A stretch of 64,000 nucleotides of DNA from the NCBI RefSeq assembly GCF_000237925.1, contig NC_031499.1, positions 6,392,195 through 6,456,194 of the forward strand, in the 5' to 3' direction. This document shows, one piece after another, positions 22,001-31,000 of this stretch (within the stretch, counting starts at the first letter, position 1; every line of letters begins with the position of its first letter). The position numbers were made by a program, and so were the translations under genes. The notes beneath the pieces are model-generated. The model saw only the letters and a program-made list of their open reading frames with translations. It had not been told where the DNA came from and searched no databases. The DNA comes from Schistosoma mansoni. Its lineage: Eukaryota; Platyhelminthes; Trematoda; Strigeidida; Schistosomatidae.

Positions 22001-25000
22001 ATGGCTAGCAGTGGAATCCAGGACGCGCGTTTCGTCCAATTTGGGACTCGTCAGCTGGATGTACCTGCATCTCAGAGTTGATGTTCATTCTGCCAAAAAG
22101 AGACTGATCAATTGCAGTCCCAGATAACAATGGGAAGATACAGGTAAACAACACCAAGTGAATATAGTTTGGATTGATTTTTTAAAATCCAACTAGAATA
22201 CGGCAAGCACGATTTGTTAACGGTCACCAATTCAAACTTTTAGATCGTACGTACCATTGAATCGGACGCCACGAAACTCGCATTCTGAATGGTAGATTTA
22301 CGAGGACACATTTTCTTATATTTTATCTTAGGTTAGAGTGGAAAATAAAATTTTTGTCTTCTTAATAGTTTGGGGTTGGGTAATAGTTATTGAGAGCGTA
22401 GAACATGATCTGTTGAAAAGTATCTGCGTTGGATTTACCATTGCATTGATATTCGATTTGCGCAGCGAGAATTGGGAAGGTGATAATAGTAACTTACCTG
22501 TTAATCAGAGCTTTGAGATACACAGAATAGTGTTATTAGTACTATCCGATTGTCCGAATCGAAGCAAAGGAAAACCATACACTTAATGTAGACTATGAAC
22601 AATTTCATCGCCATTGAAACTTTATAACCCCAAAACAGTCTATAATTTAGCTTGTAGAATTATATTGTGTTGATCCAAAATTAAACAACTTCCATACTTA
22701 ATATGACTATTATTCATTGATAGGTGTTTGCAAATGGAATTGAGATAAAAAATGAATCAATTATAAAATTTGAAAAGTACATACCCGATTTATCAGCTTT
22801 CACTACGGAAGTATCTGCATTTGATGAAGAAGCGTCACCAAGTAACAAATGCTTCGGCGGTTGAAGATCACCAGAATCTCCGTTGACTTTCATCCATTCA
22901 AATAAATCTGTACTTGCGTAGTCGCAGCGTAGCACACGTGGGTTCATTGATGGCCAACGACTGCCATCTAGTCCGTCACGACATCTGCATAGAATGAAGT
23001 ATGTCAATATTTAAACGTTTTAATTATTAAATATTAGATACTGTGACAATAAGAGCTTCAATGATAAATATATGGTGATGTCGGTTTCACGAGATCTATA
23101 GATAAACTACACTGATAACTAAGGTGCAGCAATAACTCCAAGAAAATCCATATCACATTTGACAGTCGGTCAAATTTCATTTAAAACTTTAATTAAGAGA
23201 ATCAATCCTAACAGGATCAAGAAGTATTTCCATTGCATGATGATGTAAAATCTCAAATGTTTACGTCAGAAAACATGATATCCAAACATACGATAGGGAG
23301 CATCATACTCAGATCATTTTATTATGATTATTTTCAAGATGGATAAGAAAAATTTAACTGAAAAATGATGATAGTTCATCTTGAAAAGCGGCTTCTGCAT
23401 GCTGGACAAGAAATCAGAAGTACTGAGAATTTCAATTCATTCGAGTAGTGAGACTATAGTAACACTCAAAAAATTGGCCATATATAAACTTCAATTATAC
23501 AGTACTAGAAGTAGTAGTAGACATACAAGTATTACATGGTTTATAGATAAACGGTTCACAGTATATATAAAGTACGTTAATCAAGAAACTTTATTTACTT
23601 TGCAGCATATTCAACTGTTTGCAGGCGTATAAGTGAAGATGATTTGATTTTATCCAGCCATAGATCAACAACTGGACCGAAATGAGTTACAACCATTTGA
23701 CGCAATTGTTCAGCAGTGAATGGTCGTACAAGAAAGTGAATATAGACAATATCTGTTTGTGGATGCTTAGCAGGTTGCATGGGTTCAATACGCTCTGGTG
23801 GTTCGACCAAATAACCTACAGCTTTTGTTTCTAATTTTTTAAAAAAAAAGAAATTATGCAGAAACAGAAATTGAAATTTAATTTTACAGTCAATAGAAGA
23901 GTAACAATAATTTTAGTAACCTTAAACTTATACTTCAGTTTCTAACTAGTCAACACCAATGGATGAACTGGAAAGACTTTAAAATATTACTGCGTAAAAT
24001 TTACATATACACTAACATTTTGCTACCTAACTTACTGTTTTGTTCCGTAATATGTGTTTACGTTATGTTCAAGTCCTATTTTGATCTTCGAACCAGTCGA
24101 GTGAAGCAAGATGCTTGAGAATACTAAGCACTAAAAGAATACTGTACCGAATAAGTAGACTTAATAGATGGATTTGGAATTTAGATTGACAAAATGAATA
24201 TATATGATGTGTGTTGATTTTGCAGGGAATTACTCTTTTTTAACCTTCGACTTGCACAATATTTACCAAGTAAAGCAATTACGAGGGAATTATTTGAACG
24301 GAAAAGAGCGTGAGTGCTGGCAATACTACCGTGGTTGAAAGTCGCACGTCTTACCCACTAAGCTACCGATATGTTCATAAATTTCTTAGAAAACCTTGAT
24401 ATAATTATTTCTATAGAGCAGTCCAATCTATGTAAACATTACTAAAACTTGAAGATAAATTGGATTGAAAATCAGTCAGTCCAGAGCTATGTAAAACCTA
24501 ATACGTGTTAACACCGAATCATTTTACCATACCTCATTAGTATAGAGAGGTGATTGTCAGGGAGAATCCCAGAGTGGTACAGGTGATAATAGCATTAGTG
24601 TTAATAGAAAGGATTAAATATCGATACATGAAAATATCTGGTTGACGTCGAGAAATAGCAGATATGAAAAGGGTGAACAACAACTGGAAAGGATTGCCCA
24701 AAACAGATTTGGATTGAGAGTGTTAGTGAGTGGCCTATGCTCCTCCACGAGGAGTAACAGACGTAAGTAAGTATCTGAAAATATAAATCAGTAAAATAAG
24801 AAAATGATCAAGAATTTAGTAGCTTAAAATTTTGGGGAAGACGAAGAGTGAATACACCCAGACAGCTTCAAACGATTTTGAGTCATGTTACCCAAAGTTT
24901 TTAACCACTGGTTACGATAATCAGGTTACCCCCAACCAGACAGTTTACACTTGTTAACATAGCTCAGTTCGATTGTTAATAACTTCATGAATTGATGCTA

Positions 25001-28000
25001 TACTTTTGGTTAAGCCGCCCCTAGCTTTCTTCCAGTTTCTACACTATACAGAAACAACTTAGAAAGGAAAAAGCCATCATTAGTCATGTTTAATCTCATT
25101 CAAAATAATACCGAGTAGCCACAATACAAGTTGAGAATAAAACGAGAAATTACAAGAAAAATTTAGAGGATTATACATTAAGTAAATTGAATATATACAT
25201 TAATTTAATTACCTTTAGGACCTTTACGTTTAGGCGGTGGTGATTTTTTTGTTAGATTTGATGATGCTTGAGTTAAATAAGATGAATTCGATTGTAGTCC
25301 TCCTATTTTTGTTGTCATTTGATTAGTAGACTGTGTAATAGTAGAATTATTAACATTTATACTTGTAGTTATAGCAGCAATAGTTATTGTTGTTGATGGT
25401 GTCATATTAGTAGTTGTTGTTGTAGTAGAAGTAGTGTTAACAACACATCCACGCTTGATAATCACATCTAATTTTGGGCTTATATCAGATGATGTTAAAT
25501 GAACAGTACGAGAATCATATGCAATTGAAACTTCTTCAATAGAGTTATTATTATCATCATAAGTATCCATATTTTCTACAACTGCATCCACTTCTAATTC
25601 AGGCTCACGCTCAAGATGTAAACGATCACTATTATTATTATTATCATTATTACTATTGTTGGAACTATCCTCTTCATTAATATTATGATTATTTTTATGA
25701 TCGTTAAATAATTTATTTTTTATTTTATGATCAAATTCATTAGTTTCCTCTTTCGTATTATCATCATCATCATTAAACGGTTGACACTTTTCATTTAAAT
25801 CATCAATATGACTGGCGGTGTCCGGAAAAGACACAGGTGATGTGCGTGAAACTTCATCATTTCCATTATCTATCACAGTATTTTTACTTCTTATCCAACA
25901 TGAAGATGGTATGAGTTTCTAGAAAAAAAATGATAACAACAATAATGAAAATAAGAAACTTGATTTGAAGTCAAGTCAATTATGAGGGAAATTAATTTGA
26001 ACAGTATAAAGTTTCACAATAGAGATAGTTTATAGAATTATAAATATGTGTTAATTTATTATAACGAAACACGGATTACTTAAGTTTCCCAATGCGTAAA
26101 GTTTATGGCGATGAGCTTATTTGTGTAGACGGCTCCAAGTGAACTCAAGGAAACTCTGGAAGGACGGAAGACATTCCATCCAATCATCTTTTGGAAGAAC
26201 ACTCCAGAATTTCAACGTGTAGCTTCCCGATTCGACAAATGCTAAGAATCACTGCATGTGGATTGATGATTTCGTTTCTACTAAAAACTATAAGTACCTG
26301 AGTGTTTTGTACCATATTTTGACACTGTTTGGAATAAGATTCCTTCCCGCTCGTCTTCTGTCTTCTAACTAGCGACTCGGAAGGTTCTAGCATTTGAGTG
26401 CTCAATTTGTGCGCAGTATAGCAAAAATCAGTTTTAGATATGACACTACTATTAGACGTAAGTAGGTTGTTATTCTAGAAAGATTTTCTATTCATAGCGC
26501 CATACAAAAATTGAAAACACCATCAGAAGTATGAATTTTGAAGATCAATGACGAACAGAAGCTGAAAACATTTAATTGTTGCGTCTTTGAAAGATTTCTA
26601 GCTTATGATAGAACTACTACGGTATGTAGTGCTGTCTAAGTGCTAAGTACTACGTGAAGCTCACAAATTATTGTATGGAGGTGCGAGCACCTTTTCGACT
26701 GTGTAGCCTTCGACGTACGTTGCACCAGTGCACCAACTAAGAACACAAGTGAACTAAGCTGACCATCATTGACTAACTGTCGCTAATTTATGTCAGGATT
26801 TTAGCTAATATATGACTATTACGTTTTCTAAAGACTGGTCAACAACTGAAACCTTATTTATTACATATTTGTGGTTTTCTTAGATCTTAAGAAAATACAC
26901 ACTATCAGCTTTTTTTAGGGGACAAGAGTCAAAAACTTACCTCTAACGATTCTGAAGACAATGATGGAGTGCTCGCGGTTGTGCGGGATCCCCACTGTCT
27001 TCTACGTATTGGTTGTGTTTCCATTTTTGTTTTAGTATCAGTCGTAATCGAAATAGGTGGGTCTGAAACCTGTGTATCTTCTATAACCTCGAAATTCGAG
27101 ACTTCAGCCGGCATTTCTGAGTTGCTAGGATCTATGAATAACGATGAATAGTTGGTACCAGTTCAAATAAAAGTATAATAATGTAAGTATATTCAAGTTA
27201 GAGTAAAACCAATCAATTGTGCAAAATTACAGGTACACCTTGCTGACGAGTGCCAAGTAGCACGAAACCCGGGTCCAGGGTTTCCTGTTGACCACCTCCA
27301 ACTACCATCTTATCTCAACATAGTGCACGCCACATAACAACTTGATCGATAGCATTCGATCAGCACTAAGATAGACTTGACACGCATGACATTGATCACC
27401 ACCCAGTGATCAATCAATTGTGATTACATCTCAGTCCTACAGGAGGTCGGTCACGACTCGAATAGCTCAGTGGTAACGTCTCTGACTGTGAAGCTAAGTG
27501 ACACGGGATCGAATCCGTCAGGGAGCACCAGTTTCCAAAATATTACAGGTACACCTTGCTGACGAGTGCCATGTAGCACTTCTAACCACCATCTTATCTA
27601 ATAGTAGTAAGCTAAGCTGTGGTGATATACTACAGAGACCCTAAAGATAACATGATATTGGTCCGTTAAAATTGAGCTAGGAGCCTAAAATAATTGTACT
27701 CTATGTAGAAATGAAGAACGAGCATTATATATATATAAACTAACATACACAATAATAGCACTCCCCTTTGATAGATGAATGGACACCTGTCATATTTTAA
27801 TAGAACGTAAATATACAATTCATAATATACTTGACATTCGCAAGTATACTTACCTGGTTTAGATTCGGAGGATACGGATGGCGACTTACAAAGACTTTCA
27901 GACTTCTAAAATCCAAATAATTTAAATGTAACAAAACAAATACATAAGGTCACATTACTCAACTTTATTCATAAATTAAAGAGTTGGAAAACAAACAAAC

Positions 28001-31000
28001 ACATTTTGAATAAATATTAAGAAACAACAATCCGTGATGGTTATCTTATTTCACACTTGTTGACAGATAGTCAGGGAGTTTAAGAAACACCTTTTAGTGG
28101 ATCAAGACAGAAATCATTCAATCACACTATTGTTCATTTGTATTAACAATAAACTTAATGCATAATATCACAACAGAATGAATCAACCGTACTAGCAACG
28201 CTACATAAAAACCAGCACCATACAACAGGATTTCATCATGGACAATTATTAGTTAAATGCCCCCTATTCTATGAGCAACAACAACAATAACGGGAGTAAA
28301 CAAAGTAAACACATTAAATAAATCTTTTTTAAGAAAAATACAATTAACGTAATACGAAAAAAAAATTAACCTGAAACTTTTCGTTTCTACATATACTTGA
28401 CAGATCACGTAGAGTACACATCACTATACGCGGTTCTTCTGAGAATTATACCATCGAATATCGAGATGTATAAAAATAAGTTGTTCTGTATTATCATGTC
28501 CATAGGTCTTTCATCATATAATTGTCAATTTTTTTGGTAAGAGAAAATGAGTAATGTTTTGAAGTGTCATTCACTAAATTGTCACTTGAAAATATTTGTC
28601 AAATGAAGCTAAGAAGACCAATAAGTGGGTTGGTAACAATAACAATAGGAACAGAAAGACTGATTTGCAGAACATTGTTATCATGTGGAATGTCTTTCAA
28701 AAAGAAGTTATTATCAAAATTAAGAAATATTACAATCAGGGTATGGTGGATTGTTGAATGTTGAAAGTGGTACAATACTGAAAGAAGAAATGAATGATTT
28801 TCTTTAAAGTAACCAGATTAAGAAACGATCCCTTCGCTGAACTCCGTGTTTTAATTTTAATGTTCAAATGGGAATTATATACAGATTAAGAAACGACACA
28901 AATAGAATAAGAGATGGAACAGTACAGATTTTTACAAAATAAGATAACAAATAAAGTTTGAAATAGAAACAAGCATTTTAGTTCATGTGAGATTGAATCA
29001 TTAAGGTTTTGCAATTGTGATTGTACAAAAAACGAGAACTGAGATATTGAATGAAAAAGGACAGAATGTCAAATAAGAAACACGAAAAAGTAATTACTAT
29101 AGGAAAATACAATCGATTTTGTTTGATAACGACATTTCAGACAACAGTTTGGTTTTAAAGATACTTAATATTTATGTTGTTAGGATATCTTTTTATCTCA
29201 ACATAGGTTAGTGAAAAACAGAGATTGCGTAACAACTGTCAATAGTTTTTAAATATGAAGTTTTTTCAACACAATCCATATACAACACGGCCAGCATAGT
29301 AAGAAGTGTTACAGATTTGAATTTCGAAAAGTGTAACCATCGTTATAATCAAAGGCCATATATGATTGGATTATAAGTTGCCCCGATTGACTGATTAGGT
29401 GAGACATCAGTAAGCGTGCTGTCTAACAAACGCGTAGTGAGAATGCGACCATCTCATGTGTGAACGACTAGCGAGTATAAACAGGAACAAGGAGTACATT
29501 TAGGCAAGTACAAAAAAGGTAAAACAAACACCAGTGACGAAGGATTAAGAAGGAAGGTTTTCGGTAAGTTATAAACATATTTAACAACAACAAAAGTTAA
29601 TAAAATGACATATTATAATTGCACAAATCCACTATCGATGCTACAAATGATCTAAAATCTATAAACATCTATACACTATAATACTACAACTGATGTTTCC
29701 TACGCTACTAAGAACAGATTATATCAAGTATCAAATATTAACAGTTAAACTTACATCTATTTCAATGCTGAAAACGAAATGAAATGACTTGGTAGAATTA
29801 ATATGAACAAAGTACGATGTATAAAGTGGTTACACTGTAACAATGTACGGTTTTTCGGTCGATTCATATGTTCATTATAATAAGACCTTGAAACAAAGTT
29901 TGCTGAGAAAAAACATGAACTGCTTTGAAAAAAAATACTCAAGTTTAGTGAAGATATCGCTTATACGATGCTGTTAATTTAATTAAGTTCTTCAAAGCAG
30001 GACAGCGATAATGTGCATCGGACAAGTTCCCATACATCAGCAGAGATAAATTAAAAGGATAAGTATTATTATTTAAACAGAAACAGTGATACAAGTGAAC
30101 ACTAAAATAAATGTTCCACACGATAAGATGACATTGTAAAGACATAGAGGAAAGTAAATATAAGCAAAAACAGCAAGTGGATAAAAAATATTTGGACGAG
30201 AGTGGTATATAATGCGGAAAGCGGTTAAATGAGGAAAAATGCAACATAGGATTTCTTTAGTTATAGGAGCTTCTCTAACTTATATAAAGTAAAAAAAACC
30301 GCAGCAGGACTGCTTTTGGTTGGGCTCCAATGGACTACTTTAGTCTATACCAAAACCCAAGGTTGTTACGTGACTCCATGATTTGGTGAGAATCCGCACA
30401 ATTCTTGTAACAAAAAGTTGAAGGGGTCTGGTTACATGTATCGATTTTCAGCTAAATATAGTACTTAAATTTTTAATCCTTGATCGCAACTGATCTTTTG
30501 GGGCTGTAACTATTGTGTTAAGATTTCTAGAGCTTTTGGTACCGCTTTCTGTTTAGTCTTACTGTGATTTTTTCGTAGTGATTTGGGGAGGTAACTAAAG
30601 TGTTAAACAATCAGTCTAGACCTAACATTGACAACTGATTAATGAAAAACTGAATCAGAAAAAATTGAGGCATTCATGCATTCTTACTTGACCTCGGATA
30701 CATCAGCAGATGTAGATACTTCAGTAACTTCCTCGTCCGATGAGACTGCGTCAATTTCTAAAGCATCTTCGTTCTGCACATTATTAGTACCATCAACAGG
30801 GTCTTCTGATTTTACAGACTTAGCAACACACCCAGACTCCTGAAATGGATGAAAATGAGTGGTGATTTAGTATAACCTGAGTGTTATTTAAGTCAAAACA
30901 CTCCTTTCACACTAAAAAGAACGTTTCATTTACGACAAATGTAATTTTCGGACACTCACGCTGAGGTGCCAACACACTCCATGGGAAAGATGTTCTTAAA

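Larger units (their letters stand above)
21438..22784 (-). other. Acinus intron 7
   Basis: Carries the intact alpha-type hammerhead SINE fragment at 21990-22165 on the gene's own strand. Otherwise unrecognised sequence. Confidence 0.6.
27226..27600 (+). mobile_element. Hammerhead SINE, tandem dimer with about 316-bp period
   Basis: TACAGGTACACCTTGCTGACGAG occurs twice in shortened form: the ATTAC start lies at 27226 and again at 27542, 316 bp apart. Between the two ribozymes is a tRNA-like head at about 27459-27538 (TAGCTCAGTGGTAACG as A box, GGGATCGAATCC as B box, ending GGGAGCACCA). The first ribozyme is whole; the second stops after the stem II region. It lies in Acinus intron 3 on the antisense strand. 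It is a variant of the alpha type, with different stem sequences and a shorter unit than at 10778. Confidence 0.85.

Noticed and set aside
27459-27538. Functional tRNA gene ending in CACCA
   Set aside because: The 5' acceptor strand does not pair with GGGAGC, and the segment lies between two hammerheads as the head of a SINE.
30681-30695. GTAAGA as donor of Acinus exon 2
   Set aside because: Stronger-looking than GTCAAG, but it sends exon 4 into a frame with an early stop; the GTCAAG choice gives [10 protein letters not shown] and the conserved RRQWGS block.
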